Shown here: piece after piece, positions 1 through 8,380 of the stretch
Layout of the letters: each line of letters begins with the position of its first letter
Numbering within the stretch: position 1 is the stretch's first letter
From: Streptomyces yatensis
Lineage (GTDB): Bacteria; Actinomycetota; Actinomycetes; Streptomycetales; Streptomycetaceae
Direction: 5' to 3'
NCBI RefSeq assembly: GCF_018069625.1
Contig: NZ_CP072941.1
Location: 3,844,001 to 3,908,000, forward strand
Length of the DNA stretch: 64,000 nt
Position numbers and translations under genes: made by a program
Notes under the pieces: generated by a model
What the model was told of the DNA's origin: nothing
The model's input: only the letters and a program-made list of their open reading frames with translations
The model's database searches: none

Positions 1-313
1 GGGGCTGGAGTCCGCCAACGCCTACAGCACCCTGTCCCTTGACGTACCGGACACGGACGACGAGTCCCCGGCGGTCGCCGACACCCTCGGCGCGGAGGAC
101 GAGGCGCTGGAAGGCGTCGAGTACCGCGAATCGCTCAAACCGCTGCTGGAGGATCTGCCGCCGCGCGAGAAGAAGATCCTGCTGCTGCGCTTCTTCGGCA
201 ATATGACGCAGTCGCAGATCGCGCAGGAGGTCGGCATCTCCCAGATGCATGTCTCCCGACTGCTGGCCCGCACGCTCGCGCAGTTGCGCGACAAGTTGCT
301 GGTCGAGGAGTAG
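1..313 (+). CDS. sigH: SigB/SigF/SigH-family RNA polymerase sigma factor, C-terminal part
   Basis: The gene enters from outside the window, so only the last ~103 codons are present (first whole codon at base 2, TAG at 311-313). The visible part is sigma region 3/4. A short acidic linker is followed by LPPREKKILLLRF and the region-4 helix-turn-helix around MTQSQIAQEVGISQMHVSRL, which binds the -35 element. This is the group-3 SigB/SigF/SigH type used for stress and development in streptomycetes. The symbol sigH rests on the remembered order sigH - membrane protein - lipid kinase - wblE - sensor kinase - das cluster in S. coelicolor, not on the fragment itself; another paralogue of this family is possible. 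Confidence 0.85.
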   Translation, partial: GLESANAYSTLSLDVPDTDDESPAVADTLGAEDEALEGVEYRESLKPLLEDLPPREKKILLLRFFGNMTQSQIAQEVGISQMHVSRLLARTLAQLRDKLLVEE

Positions 314-370
314 CAAGCGCGCGGGGTGCCCCGTGGTTCCTTCCCCTCCCCGCCCCAGGCCCCGGGGTCC

Positions 371-546
371 AGCCCCTCCGGCGCTTGAGGAGCGGGGTCC
401 GGGGCGGAGCCCCACCTCCCAGCCCCCCCGCGACCCTCCCAGCCCCCCCGCGACCCTCCCAGCCCCTCCGGCGTTTGAGGAGCGGGGTCTGGGGCGGAGC
501 CCCAGTTTCGGGAAGGGGCAGGGAGGGGAACAGCCCGCCGCAGGCG
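371..546. repeat. Dispersed GC-rich hairpin repeat, two copies
   Basis: The 268-base gap between the sigma gene and the next, convergent gene is filled by repeats. Two copies of a ~43-bp unit (371-413 and 461-504) begin AGCCCCTCCGGCG and end in a GGGGC-GGA-GCCCC hairpin. They are separated by two copies of a 20-bp C-rich unit at 421-440 and 441-460. The tail at 506-546 recurs with the same 41-bp length and about two differences at 25960-26000. Position between convergent genes suggests a terminator role for both; this is inference. Confidence 0.75.
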
Positions 547-581
547 CCCCAATCCGCCGGACACGCCCCAGGTAAGAGCGG

Positions 582-1157
582 CTACGCGTCGCGGGGACCG
601 ATGCCAAGCGCCTCGGTCGCCGTCGGATTGATCAGCAGCGCCATAACGGCGAGAGCCGCAACCGCGGTGGCCACCCCAGCGACGATCAACCCGCCGCCGT
701 TCTGCACCAGCGTCCAGGCCACCGGCAGCGCCATCAGCTGTGTGATCATCGCCGGGCCGCGGCTCCAGCGGCGCCGCAGCCACAGCCCGCGGGCCGCCAG
801 CAGCGGCAGCAGGGCCAGCGCGACCACGGTGACCCCGAGCATCTCCGCCTGCTGGGGGCTCTCCGGGTCGCCGGTCAGCCCCATGATCAGTACGTAGACA
901 CCGAAGCCCAGCAGCACCACGCCCTCCGCGGCGGCCAGCACCGCGGCGACGGTCAGCCGGTTGGGGCGGGGCCCGACGGGCGCGGCGTCGGCGTCAGCGG
1001 CAACGGCGCCGGTCGCCTTGGCGGCCCCGGCCCCGGCTCCGGCCCGGACTCCGGCTCCGGCTCCGGCCTCCGGCCGAGACGCGGCCTTCCGCTCGGTCGC
1101 CTTCCGCGCCGTAGCCCTCTGCGCCTTCTTCGCGGTAGCGGACTTCTTACTGCTCAC
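582..1157 (-). CDS. Small integral membrane protein with basic Ala/Lys-rich N-terminus
   Basis: This 191-residue protein has no function I recognise. Residues ~1-65 are low complexity and strongly basic (Lys/Arg/Ala), then Ala/Gly-rich, and likely cytosolic and disordered. Residues ~68-180 hold about four hydrophobic segments (around AAVLAAAEGVVLLGFGVYVL, MLGVTVVALALLPLLAA, MITQLMALPVAWTL and GLIVAGVATAVAALAVMALL). The start is GTG at 1157 and no strong Shine-Dalgarno is visible. It lies convergent to the sigma factor and divergent from the lipid kinase. The layout is typical of actinobacterial conserved membrane proteins of unknown role. Confidence 0.8.
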   Translation of the reverse strand: MSSKKSATAKKAQRATARKATERKAASRPEAGAGAGVRAGAGAGAAKATGAVAADADAAPVGPRPNRLTVAAVLAAAEGVVLLGFGVYVLIMGLTGDPESPQQAEMLGVTVVALALLPLLAARGLWLRRRWSRGPAMITQLMALPVAWTLVQNGGGLIVAGVATAVAALAVMALLINPTATEALGIGPRDA

Positions 1158-1237
1158 CCCAGCAGCCTAGCCGCCTCCGGGCCGCCGGGACCCTACCCCC
1201 CTCGGGCCGGTCGTCCCGGATAGGTAGGCTGGCGCGC

Positions 1238-2206
1238 ATGCGCGCGCTTCTTGTGGTCAATCCGGCAGCAACCACCACCAGTGCTCGCACTCGGGATGTT
1301 CTGTTCCACGCACTCGCCAGCGATCTGAAGCTGGACGTGGTGACCACCGAGTACCGGGGCCATGCGCGCGACCTGGCCCGGCGGGCGGTCGACGGCGGCA
1401 CGCATGAACTGGTCGTGGCCCTCGGCGGCGACGGCACCGTCAACGAGGTCGTCAACGGACTGCTCCACCACGGCCCCGCCCCACGCGAGCTGCCCCGGCT
1501 CGCGGTCGTCCCGGGCGGCTCCACCAATGTCTTCGCCCGCGCGCTCGGGCTGCCCAATGACGCCGTCGAGGCGACCGGCGCCCTGCTGGACGCGCTGCGG
1601 GACGGCACCGAGCGCACCGTGGGCCTCGGACTCGCGGCCGGCACCCCCGGCACTCCGGACGAGTCGGTCCCGGCCCGCTGGTTCACCTTCTGCGCCGGGC
1701 TCGGCTTCGACGCGAGCGTCATCGGCCGGGTCGAGCAGCAGCGCGAGCGCGGCAAGCGGTCCACCCACGCGCTCTATATACGGCAGATGGTGCGGCAGTT
1801 CATCGGGGAGCCGCATCGGCGGCAGGGCGCCATCACCATCCGGCGGCCGGGCCAGGACCCGATCGAGGGGCTGGCGCTGTCGATAGTCTGCAACACCTCC
1901 CCGTGGACGTTCCTGGGCAACCGCCCGGTCTACGCGTCCCCCCAGGCGTCCTTCGACACCGCCCTCGACGTGCTGGGACTCACCAAACTGTCGACGTCGG
2001 CGGTGACCCGCTACGCGACCCAGCTGCTGATGTCGACGCCCGAGCGCGGCCCGCGCGGCAAGCATGTGGTGGGGCTCCACGACGTGGAGGACTTCACCTT
2101 GCAATCCCAGGCGCCACTGCCGTTCCAGATGGACGGTGACCATCTGGGACTGCGTACGAGCGTGACGTTCACAGGCGTACGCCGGGCACTGCGTGTGATT
2201 GTGTGA
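1238..2206 (+). CDS. Diacylglycerol kinase-family lipid kinase
   Basis: This 322-residue protein has the DAGK catalytic fold. The N-terminal strand MRALLVVNPAAT is followed by the nucleotide-binding motif VVALGGDGTVNEVVNGL (residues ~63-79) and the VVPGGSTNVFARALG segment. Such enzymes phosphorylate diacylglycerol or related lipids at the membrane; the actual substrate cannot be read from sequence. The second half is the usual beta-rich domain ending in FQMDGD. The ATG at 1238 has no clear ribosome-binding site. A TAGGCT-like -10 element lies only ~10 bases upstream, so the mRNA may be leaderless. A 317-base gap separates it from wblE. Confidence 0.9.
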   Translation: MRALLVVNPAATTTSARTRDVLFHALASDLKLDVVTTEYRGHARDLARRAVDGGTHELVVALGGDGTVNEVVNGLLHHGPAPRELPRLAVVPGGSTNVFARALGLPNDAVEATGALLDALRDGTERTVGLGLAAGTPGTPDESVPARWFTFCAGLGFDASVIGRVEQQRERGKRSTHALYIRQMVRQFIGEPHRRQGAITIRRPGQDPIEGLALSIVCNTSPWTFLGNRPVYASPQASFDTALDVLGLTKLSTSAVTRYATQLLMSTPERGPRGKHVVGLHDVEDFTLQSQAPLPFQMDGDHLGLRTSVTFTGVRRALRVIV

Positions 2207-2523
2207 GTGAGAGCGCAAAAAGTCCTTCCACTCGAACGTTTAGGCTGGCCTCCACCCACCGGAAGTACGGCTGTGACCGAGTCGACACCAAGGAATCAAA
2301 AAAAACTTTCCGGAAGGGGTTGTATCCGCCGCCGAGGTTTGCGAGTCTCTTCTTGGCGATCGGGACGGCCTCCAGAAGGCCCCCTTGAGAGCCCGAACCC
2401 CCACCTCATTCCACGGGACTGCACCAGCCCCAACTGGTCGGCGTCCCTACCCTTGCGGGGGGATTCGTGAAAGCGTTCACATTCACAAGCAACGAGCCCG
2501 CAATACGAGGAGATGGAGCAGCC
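2207..2523 (+). promoter_or_regulatory. wblE upstream region
   Basis: These 317 bases have no gene I can support. The segment is AT-richer than its surroundings (an A-run at 2297-2305) and should carry the wblE promoter(s). A SigR-like -35 GGAAT occurs at 2292-2296 with a GTT at 2319-2321, but the 22-base spacer is longer than the usual ~18, so I do not call a SigR promoter. GAGGAG at 2507-2512 and GGAG at 2515-2518 are candidate ribosome-binding sites for the ATG at 2524. Confidence 0.5.
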
Positions 2524-2781
2524 ATGGACTGGCGTCACAACGCCGTTTGCCGCGAGGAAGACCCCGAGCTGTTCTTCCCCATCGGCAACACCGGTCCTGC
2601 GCTGCTGCAGATCGAGGAAGCCAAGGCCGTCTGCCGCCGCTGCCCCGTCATGGAGCAGTGCCTGCAGTGGGCGCTTGAGTCCGGCCAGGACTCCGGCGTC
2701 TGGGGTGGAATGAGCGAAGACGAGCGCCGCGCGATGAAGCGCCGTGCCGCTCGCAACCGGGCACGCAACGCCAGCGCCTGA
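2524..2781 (+). CDS. wblE: WhiB-family iron-sulfur regulator WblE
   Basis: This is an 85-residue WhiB-like protein. The four cluster-ligating cysteines are C9, C37, C40 and C46 (C-x27-C-x2-C-x5-C), followed by the G-V-W-G-G turn at residues 58-62 and a basic tail (RRAMKRRAARNRARN) expected to contact DNA or the sigma factor. The family binds a 4Fe-4S cluster and associates with the principal sigma factor. The short length and near-invariant sequence match WblE, the ancestral Wbl linked to redox stress. The ATG at 2524 has a GGAG 5 bases upstream. A longer in-frame start at 2467 exists but would add residues that the family lacks. Confidence 0.95.
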   Translation: MDWRHNAVCREEDPELFFPIGNTGPALLQIEEAKAVCRRCPVMEQCLQWALESGQDSGVWGGMSEDERRAMKRRAARNRARNASA

Positions 2782-2849
2782 AGCCCGCACCCCGTGGCCC
2801 CCGAGCCGCAGCGCGTAGTACCCCCGATGCGCACAGCACATTGAGCTTT

Positions 2850-2878
2850 GAGCCCCGGACCAGATGGGTCCGGGGCTC
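2850..2878. terminator. Hairpin terminator after wblE
   Basis: The arms GAGCCCCGGACC (2850-2861) and GGTCCGGGGCTC (2867-2878) form a perfect 12-bp stem with a 5-base loop. It lies 68 bases after the wblE stop. A 16-bp direct repeat (CTCAGTGCTTTCCGGG at 2876-2891 and 2893-2908, offset 17) starts in its right arm. It could serve wblE and the convergent sensor kinase. Confidence 0.85.
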
Positions 2879-2980
2879 AGTGCTTTCCGGGACTCAGTGC
2901 TTTCCGGGGTACGGGGCGGTGCCCGTCCGGCAGTTGCGGAAGGGTGGCCGACGCCTCAGTACCGCACCCGGCACGAAACG

Positions 2981-4459
2981 TCAGTGCTTCTCGGCTCGCA
3001 CCGGGAAGTCCAGCACCACACGGGTGCCCCGCTCCGGGGCGGGCACCATGTCGAACGTGCCGCCCAGCTCCCCCTCTACCAGGGTGCGGACGATCTGCAG
3101 GCCCAGGTTTCCGGCCCGCTGGGGGTCGAACCCCTCGGGCAGCCCGCGCCCGTCGTCCTGGACGGTCACCACCAGCCGGCTCTCCTCACCGCCGCCCCCG
3201 CGCACCGCCGTGACCTCGACCGTGCCCTGCTCCCCCGGTCCGAAGCCGTGCTCCAGCGCGTTCTGCAGCACCTCGGTCAGGACCATGGACAGCGGGGTGG
3301 CGACCTCGGCCTCGAGGATGCCGAAGCGCCCGGTGCGGCGGCCGGTCACCTTTCCGGGCGCTATCTCGGCCACCATGGCCAGCACCCGATCGGCTATGTC
3401 GTCGAACTCGACCCGCTCATCGAGGTTCTGGGAGAGGGTCTCGTGGACGATCGCGATCGAGCCGACCCTGCGCACCGCCTCGTTGAGCGCCTCCCGCCCC
3501 TGCGCCGAGTCCATCCGGCGGGCCTGCAGCCGCAACAGGGCGGCCACCGTCTGGAGGTTGTTCTTCACCCGGTGGTGGATCTCCCGGATGGTGGCGTCCT
3601 TGGTGATCAACTCGCGCTCGCGGCGGCGCAGTTCGGTGACGTCCCTCAGCAGCACCAGCGAGCCGATGTGCAGCCCCTTGGGCTTGAGCGGAATGGCCCG
3701 CAGCTGGATGACCCCGTCGCCGCCCTCGACCTCGAACTCCCGGGGCGCCCAGCCGCTGGCCAGCTTGACCAGCGCCTCGTCCACCGGGCCGCGCACCGGG
3801 GCGAGTTCGGCGGTGGTCTTGCCCAGATGGTGGCCGACGAGATCGGCGGCGAGCCCGAGGCGGTGGTAGGCGGAGAGCGCGTTGGGGCTCGCGTACTGGA
3901 CCACCCCGTCCGCGTCGAGCCGGATCAGCCCGTCGCCCGCGCGCGGTGACGCGTCCATGTCGATCTGCTGATGGGGGAACGGAAACGATCCGGCGGCGAT
4001 CATCTGGGCGAGGTCGGACGCGCTCTGGAGATAGGTGAGCTCCAGCCGGCTGGGGGTCCGTACGGTCAGCAGATTGGTGTTCCGCGCGATCACCCCGAGG
4101 ACCCGGCTCTCCCGCCGGACCGGGATGGACTCCACCCGGACCGGCACCTCCTCGCGCCACTCGGGGTCGCCCTCCCGGACGATCCGGCCCTCGTCGAGGG
4201 CGGCGTCGAGCATCGGACGGCGGCCGCGGGGGACGAGATGGCCGACCATGTCGTCCTGGTAGGAGGTGGGCCCGGTGTTCGGCCGCATCTGGGCCACCGA
4301 GACATACCGGGTGCCGTCGCTGGTGGGGACCCACAGCACCAGATCGGCGAACGAGAGGTCGGAGAGCAGCTGCCACTCCGAGACCAGCAGGTGGAGCCAC
4401 TCGAGGTCGGAGTCGTCGAGTGCGGTGTGCTGGCGTACGAGGTCGTTCATGGAGGGCAC
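2981..4459 (-). CDS. PdtaS-like cytosolic sensor histidine kinase (GAF-PAS-HisKA_2)
   Basis: This 492-residue kinase has no membrane segments. Residues ~5-155 form a GAF-like sensor of the PdtaS type, ~175-280 a PAS domain, and ~290-370 a HisKA_2 dimerisation domain with the phospho-acceptor His in IREIHHRVKNNLQT. A HATPase domain follows with N-box EVLQNALEHGF and G-box DDGRGLPEGF. PdtaS-type kinases signal to ANTAR RNA-binding response regulators; no such partner is next to it. The start is GTG 4459 (AGGGTAGG upstream) or ATG 4450. A DasR-type operator sits 61 bases upstream, suggesting control by amino-sugar status. Confidence 0.9.
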   Translation of the reverse strand: MPSMNDLVRQHTALDDSDLEWLHLLVSEWQLLSDLSFADLVLWVPTSDGTRYVSVAQMRPNTGPTSYQDDMVGHLVPRGRRPMLDAALDEGRIVREGDPEWREEVPVRVESIPVRRESRVLGVIARNTNLLTVRTPSRLELTYLQSASDLAQMIAAGSFPFPHQQIDMDASPRAGDGLIRLDADGVVQYASPNALSAYHRLGLAADLVGHHLGKTTAELAPVRGPVDEALVKLASGWAPREFEVEGGDGVIQLRAIPLKPKGLHIGSLVLLRDVTELRRRERELITKDATIREIHHRVKNNLQTVAALLRLQARRMDSAQGREALNEAVRRVGSIAIVHETLSQNLDERVEFDDIADRVLAMVAEIAPGKVTGRRTGRFGILEAEVATPLSMVLTEVLQNALEHGFGPGEQGTVEVTAVRGGGGEESRLVVTVQDDGRGLPEGFDPQRAGNLGLQIVRTLVEGELGGTFDMVPAPERGTRVVLDFPVRAEKH

Positions 4460-4519
4460 GTTGTGAGCCTACCCTCACCGGTGGATTAGCCTATTCGCGC
4501 ATAAGCATGGACAGACAGC

Positions 4520-4535
4520 AGTGGTCTAGTCCAGA
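4520..4535. promoter_or_regulatory. Candidate DasR operator (dre) upstream of the sensor kinase
   Basis: AGTGGTCTAGTCCAGA matches the remembered dre consensus A(G/C)TGGTCTAGACCA(G/C)T at 14 of 16 positions, including the central TGGTCTAG. It lies 61 bases upstream of the sensor kinase start and 322 bases beyond the end of the das operon. It is therefore placed to control the kinase rather than the das genes. Confidence 0.65.
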
Positions 4536-4857
4536 ATATCGAGCACTGCGATCTTCCGCTCTCCCCGCACAGGAGGGCGGATCGAGGAGCCCGGAGCGCT
4601 CTGCCCTGACCGCCCGGGGTCCTCTGGTCGGCCGCTCGGCCGATGCAACTCCGGGCTGCGGTGCCGGGTGGGTTGAGGGTCCCGCCCTGGCGCCGCGGCC
4701 CGCGGGTGTCCCGGCCGCCGTTGCTCAAGGCTCCCGCGCACCCGTCGTACGCAACGCTCCCGCGCACCCGTCCGTACTCGGGCTCCCGCACCTCCTCGAA
4801 GGCCGCGGGAGCCTTTTCCGCACCCCCAGCAGGGCTGTCCACGCCCAGCGGTACGCC
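4536..4857. other. Intergenic region after the das operon
   Basis: These 322 bases have no supported gene. They contain a direct repeat GCTCCCGCGCACCCGTC (4730-4746 and ~4756-4772) and a hairpin with GGCTCCCGC (4781-4789) pairing with GCGGGAGCC (4805-4813). The T-run (4814-4817) follows it only on the + strand, so it is not a convincing terminator for the leftward das operon. Confidence 0.5.
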
Positions 4858-5928
4858 TCAGCGGGTCTCCGTCACCTTCGCCAGCGCCCGCGGCGCGTCC
4901 GGGTCCTGGCCGCGCGCGATCGTCACCTCGTACGCCAGCATCTGCAGCGGGAGGATCTCCAGGATCGGCTGGAGCTCCTCGGCGACCCCGTCCGTCGGCA
5001 GGGCGAACCCCGCCGAGGCCCGCTCCACCTCCGACGCGCTGCCGATGACGACGAGGTCGGCGCCCCGGCCGCGCAGCCGCTCCAGGACCGGCTGCAGCGC
5101 CTGGCCGCCCTTGCCCTCGGTGACGATCGCGATCACCGGCGAGATGTTGTCGACCATGGCGAGCGGACCGTGCAGCAGATCGGCACCGGAGTAGGAGAGC
5201 GCCGGGATGTAGCTGGTCTCCATCAGCTTCAGGGCGGCTTCCTTGGCGGTCGGATAGCCGTAGCCCCGGGAGGTGAGGACCATCCGCTCGGCGAAGCGGT
5301 AGCGCGCCGCGAGCTGCCGGACCTCGTCCTGGCGGTCGAGGATCTGCTGGGCGAGGTCGGGCAGTACCTTGGCGGCCGCGCCGTCGCCGCCGCGCAGCCC
5401 CTCCACGAAGAGGTAGAGGGCGAGGAGTTCGGCGGTGTAGGTCTTGGTCGCGGGCAGCGCCTTCTCCGGCCCGGCCAGGACGTCGATGTGGAATTCGGAG
5501 ACGGCCGCGAGCGGCGAGTCGGCGTTGTTGGTCACCGCGAGGGTGATCGCGCCGGCCGCGCGGGCGGCCTCGGTGGAGGCGACCAGGTCCGGAGAGCCGC
5601 CGGACTGGCTGACGGTGATCACCAGCACATCGGTGAGGTCCGGCTGGGCGCCGTAGGCGGTGGTGGTGGACATGGAGGTCAGACCGCACGGCTTGCCGAG
5701 CAGCACCTCGAGCAGGTACTTGGCGTACAGCGCCGCGTTGTCCGAGGTGCCGCGGGCGGTGAGGAGGACGAAGCGCGGGTTGCGGGCGGCGATCCGCTCC
5801 GCGACCTCGCGGATCCTCGGGGCGCCCTGGTCGAGGATGCGGCGCAGCACGGCGGGCTGCTCGGCCATCTCGCCGGACATGATCCGGCCCGGCTGGTCGC
5901 TGCGCTGGGCCGTCGTCGTGGCGGACAT
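4858..5928 (-). CDS. SIS-domain aminosugar isomerase/deaminase (NagB2/AgaS type)
   Basis: This 356-residue protein has two SIS domains (~45-185 and ~205-345), with sugar-phosphate signatures LLTARGTSDNAA, ITVSQSGGSPD and LTSRGYGYPTAKEAALK. It resembles the isomerase half of GlmS and NagB2/AgaS enzymes. It probably acts on glucosamine-6-phosphate produced from imported chitosugars. I chose the ATG at 5928 because GGAGG sits 8 bases upstream; a longer frame to 6000 would overlap the hexosaminidase gene. It is the last gene of the dasABC-GH3-SIS operon, 52 bases after its neighbour. Confidence 0.88.
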   Translation of the reverse strand: MSATTTAQRSDQPGRIMSGEMAEQPAVLRRILDQGAPRIREVAERIAARNPRFVLLTARGTSDNAALYAKYLLEVLLGKPCGLTSMSTTTAYGAQPDLTDVLVITVSQSGGSPDLVASTEAARAAGAITLAVTNNADSPLAAVSEFHIDVLAGPEKALPATKTYTAELLALYLFVEGLRGGDGAAAKVLPDLAQQILDRQDEVRQLAARYRFAERMVLTSRGYGYPTAKEAALKLMETSYIPALSYSGADLLHGPLAMVDNISPVIAIVTEGKGGQALQPVLERLRGRGADLVVIGSASEVERASAGFALPTDGVAEELQPILEILPLQMLAYEVTIARGQDPDAPRALAKVTETR

Positions 5929-5980
5929 GCTGGGTGCCTCCAGGTGGCTCTGTGCCGGCTGTGCTCGGGGGGCTGAGGGG

Positions 5981-7540
5981 TCAGTCCCCGGGGTGGTCAC
6001 CGGCGCCGATGCCGACGATCACCTCGGCCGCTGCCCGTCCACATACCCGGGCGGCGCCGTGGGTCGCGATGTGCAGCGCTCCGGCGGGCGGCGCCTGGGG
6101 CACGCCCATCTCGACGACGACCGTCTCCGGCCGGGCGGCGAGCAGGGCGTCCAGCGCGTCGGCCATCCAGGGGTGCCGGTGGACATCGCGGACCACAGCG
6201 ACGATCCTACGGTCCGCCGCGGTGTCGAGCATATTTTCGATCAGTGCGGGGACGCCCTGGGCCTCGGCGTCCTGCAGCCCGTAGGTGGCGGCCTGGGTGC
6301 CGGGGCGCAGCCGGGCCAGTTCGGCGCCGACGCCCCAGGGGGTCTCCTCGCCGACCGCGATGTTGGCGACCGGGGTGAAGGCGGCGACGTAGGCGGGCCC
6401 GGTCACCGGCTCGTACGACAGCCCGGCCGGGGTGACTCTGAGCGCCCGGCGCGCGGCGGCGAGCCCCACCCCCGCGGCGGGCTCGATGCCATGGGCGGCG
6501 CGCGGTCCGGCGGAGTGCCGTGTCCACTCCCCCAGGGCGCGCACCCGCGCGGCCGCCTCGGCCAGCCGTTCCTCCGCCAGCCGGCCCTCGATGACGGCCG
6601 TGACCAGCGCGTCGCGCAGCCGCAGCACGGTGTCCTCATCGGCGAGTCCGCCGCCCACGCAGATCGCGTCGGCGCCCGCGGCGATCGCCAGGACGCTGCC
6701 GTGCTCGATGCCGTACGCGTCGGCGATGGCCCGCATCTCCATGCCGTCGGTGACGATCAGCCCGTCGAAGCCGAGCCCGCCGTCGGCCACCGGCCGGCGC
6801 AGCAGGCCGTGCAGGGCGGCGGGGCTGAGGGTGGCGGGCAGGTCGGGGTCGAGCACGGGCAGCAGGATGTGCGCGCTCATCACGGCCTTGGTCCCGGCGG
6901 TGACGGCGGCGCGGAAGGGCACCAGTTCGCGGGCGGTCAGGGTGTCGAGCCCGGCGTCGATGCGCGGCAGGGCGTGGTGGGAGTCGACGGCGGTGTCGCC
7001 GTGGCCGGGGAAGTGCTTGGTGCAGGCGGCGACCCCGGCGCTCTGCAGGCCCTCGATGTACGCGGCGGTGTGCCGGGCGACGAGCCCGGGTTCGGCGCCG
7101 AAGGAGCGCACGCCGATGACCGGGTTGTCGGGGTTGGAGTTGACGTCGGCGGAGGGCGCCCAGTTGAGGTTGACGCCGCACTCCGCGAGGCGGCGGCCCA
7201 GCTCGCGGGCGACGGCGCGGGTCAGCTCCGGGTCGTCGACGGCGCCGAGCGCCAGGTTGCCGGGGAAGGACGAGCCGGCGCGCACCTCGAGCCGGGTGAC
7301 GTCGCCGCCCTCCTCGTCGATGGCCACCAGGACGTCGTCCCGCTCGGCGCGCAGCTGGGCGGTGAGGGCGGCCAGCTGCTCGGGCGAGCTGATGTTCCGG
7401 CCGAAGAGGCCGACGGAGGCGAGCCCCTGGCCGAGCCGCCGCAGCAGCCAGTCGGGGGCGGTGGTGCCGGTGAAGCCCGGCTGCAGAACGGTGAGAGCGT
7501 CGCGGGTGAGGGTGGCGGAGTCATGCGCGAGGGTCGTCAT
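5981..7540 (-). CDS. Glycoside hydrolase family 3 beta-N-acetylhexosaminidase
   Basis: This 519-residue GH3 enzyme lacks a signal peptide and is therefore cytosolic. It carries the NagZ-type loop KHFPGHGDTAVDSHHALP (near residue 175), whose Asp-His pair acts as acid/base. The nucleophile Asp lies in LIVTDGMEM (near 260). Such enzymes release N-acetylglucosamine from chitobiose or muropeptides. It follows dasC by 9 bases, with AAGGG just upstream of the ATG. This fits intracellular cleavage of chitobiose imported by DasABC, giving substrate for the downstream isomerase. Confidence 0.92.
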   Translation of the reverse strand: MTTLAHDSATLTRDALTVLQPGFTGTTAPDWLLRRLGQGLASVGLFGRNISSPEQLAALTAQLRAERDDVLVAIDEEGGDVTRLEVRAGSSFPGNLALGAVDDPELTRAVARELGRRLAECGVNLNWAPSADVNSNPDNPVIGVRSFGAEPGLVARHTAAYIEGLQSAGVAACTKHFPGHGDTAVDSHHALPRIDAGLDTLTARELVPFRAAVTAGTKAVMSAHILLPVLDPDLPATLSPAALHGLLRRPVADGGLGFDGLIVTDGMEMRAIADAYGIEHGSVLAIAAGADAICVGGGLADEDTVLRLRDALVTAVIEGRLAEERLAEAAARVRALGEWTRHSAGPRAAHGIEPAAGVGLAAARRALRVTPAGLSYEPVTGPAYVAAFTPVANIAVGEETPWGVGAELARLRPGTQAATYGLQDAEAQGVPALIENMLDTAADRRIVAVVRDVHRHPWMADALDALLAARPETVVVEMGVPQAPPAGALHIATHGAARVCGRAAAEVIVGIGAGDHPGD

Positions 7541-7549
7541 AAACCGGGA

Positions 7550-8380
7550 TCATCCCTTCACAGCGCCGGAAGTGAGCCCACCGACCGCCTTGCGTTGCAG
7601 AAACAGGAACAGCACCAGGATCGGGATGGCGAACAGCGAGGCCGCCGCCATGGTGGCACCCCAGTCGTCGCCGAAGGCGGTCTGGAAGCTGGACAGCCAC
7701 AGCGGAAGCGTCTGGGCCGCCGGGTCCTTGTTCAGGATGAGGACGAGCGGGAATTCGTTCCAGGCCGTGATGAAGCCGAAGAGCGAGGTGGCCATCAGCC
7801 CGGGCGCCAGCAGCGGAAAGATCACCCGGACGAACGCCTGCGGACGGGTGCAGCCGTCGACCATCGCCGACTCCTCCAGCTCCTTGGGGATCGCGGCCAC
7901 GTAGGCGCGGAGCGTGAGGATCGTGAAGGGCAGCACCATGACCATGTAGAACAGGGTGAGCGGGATCAGGCTGTTCAGCATGTCGCCGTCGCGGACGAGC
8001 ATGTAGATGGCGATGACCAGGACTTCCCAGGGCGCCATCTGCGCGATCATGAAGGTCACCAGGAAGCCGCGGCGCCCCTTGAACCGCATCCGGGCCAGGG
8101 AGAACGCCGCGAGCAGCGCGATCACCAGCGAGAGGGCGACCGCCGAGAGGGTCACGGTGAGCGAGTTGCCCACCAGTGTCCAGAAGTTCTCGGCGTCCAG
8201 GGCCTTCTGGAAGTGGTCCAGGGTGGCGCTGGTCGGGAACCACACCGGGTCCTCGGTGATGACGTCCGAGGTCGGCTTGAAGGCCGTGGTGAACATCCAG
8301 TAGACGGGGAACGCGAAGCCGATGAAGAGCACGACGGCGGTCGCGTTGGGCCACAGCCGGGCGAGCGGCGAGCGCTTCAC
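7550..8380 (-). CDS. dasC: Chitosugar ABC transporter permease DasC
   Basis: This 276-residue MalG-type permease has six hydrophobic segments. The EAA loop ELEESAMVDGCTRPQAF contacts the ATPase. The start is GTG at 8380, which overlaps the dasB stop as GTGA, so the two are translationally coupled; an open frame further upstream lies inside dasB and is not real. No ATPase gene is present in the cluster, as expected if the shared MsiK-type ATPase energises it. The pathway role, uptake of N,N'-diacetylchitobiose, is inferred from the das context. Confidence 0.93.
   Translation of the reverse strand: MKRSPLARLWPNATAVVLFIGFAFPVYWMFTTAFKPTSDVITEDPVWFPTSATLDHFQKALDAENFWTLVGNSLTVTLSAVALSLVIALLAAFSLARMRFKGRRGFLVTFMIAQMAPWEVLVIAIYMLVRDGDMLNSLIPLTLFYMVMVLPFTILTLRAYVAAIPKELEESAMVDGCTRPQAFVRVIFPLLAPGLMATSLFGFITAWNEFPLVLILNKDPAAQTLPLWLSSFQTAFGDDWGATMAAASLFAIPILVLFLFLQRKAVGGLTSGAVKG

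Noticed and set aside
2292..2321. SigR-type promoter upstream of wblE
   Set aside because: GGAAT and GTT are present but separated by 22 bases, outside the usual spacing; kept only as a note.
4781..4817. Terminator for the das operon
   Set aside because: A 9-bp hairpin exists, but the T-run follows it only on the + strand, the wrong direction for the leftward operon.
4486..4842. 118-codon minus-strand frame between the kinase and the SIS gene
   Set aside because: No family resemblance, poor start context, and it covers the dre site; most likely non-coding.
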